A stretch of DNA of 22,598 nt from a bacterium (GTDB lineage Bacteria; SZUA-182; DTGQ01): contig JAILZY010000060.1 of NCBI GenBank assembly GCA_023512255.1, forward strand, positions 1 to 22,598, read 5' to 3'. The position numbers were made by a program, and so were the translations under genes. Shown piece after piece: positions 22,500-22,598 of the stretch; the first letter of the stretch is position 1, and each line of letters begins with the position of its first letter. Below the pieces are notes generated by a model. It was given only the letters and a program-made list of their open reading frames with translations, made no database searches and was not told where the DNA came from.

Positions 22500-22598
22500 T
22501 TTTTCAACCCTTACCTTCTTCCCCAGATGTTCCCCATATTTAAAATTAGGAGAAGTAGATAAGCTGCAGGGGAAGGGTATTGAGGTAAAAGACAATAG

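Overview
The window looks like chromosomal DNA from a Gram-negative-type (diderm), probably anaerobic bacterium of uncertain phylum. The diderm reading rests on several lipobox-bearing lipoproteins, including a LolA/LolB-fold DUF4292-type protein and two lipoproteins of more than 1,500 residues. The anaerobic reading rests on redox and Fe-S genes: ApbE flavin transferase, a NusG-II/Gx pair, an Fe-S protein with a CobW-type GTPase, a [4Fe-4S] family-4 uracil-DNA glycosylase, and a two-domain protein disulfide oxidoreductase. Base composition is moderate with AT-rich intergenic DNA. I see no tRNA, rRNA, CRISPR, transposase or phage gene. Genus cannot be decided from sequence reading alone.

Layout. 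(1) 93-2756: a TTGACT/TATACT promoter, an exported protein of about 15 TPRs, and a DUF4292-like lipoprotein coupled to it by an ATGA overlap. (2) 2882-3865: thioredoxin reductase, whose stop codon lies inside the -35 box of the next promoter. (3) 3862-7090: long-chain polyprenyl diphosphate synthase, ApbE lipoprotein, NusG domain II protein (apparently starting at ATT) and a Gx-family membrane protein. This set resembles the core of a flavin-based extracellular electron transfer locus without its dehydrogenase. (4) 7138-9617, minus strand: a strong promoter drives a lone ABC-type ATPase, a cysteine-rich CobW/P47K-type GTPase and an Fe-S/beta-barrel protein, a plausible metal- or cofactor-insertion system of unknown target. 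(5) 9703-11633: uracil-DNA glycosylase, then a GT4 glucan/maltose-1-phosphate synthase-like enzyme separated by alternative hairpins. (6) 11684-12316, minus strand: protein disulfide oxidoreductase. (7) 12317-12851: an AT-rich 535-base gap with a near-consensus promoter and small leader ORFs. (8) 12852-22487: two giant multidomain lipoproteins made of carboxypeptidase-regulatory-like and Ig/PKD-like modules, rich in the tripeptide Asp-Pro-Asn.

A recurring trait is short tandem duplications (units of about 9-18 bp, two or three copies) around gene starts, leaders and intergenic DNA. They duplicate ribosome-binding sites and extend N-termini, and suggest frequent small-scale slippage in this genome.
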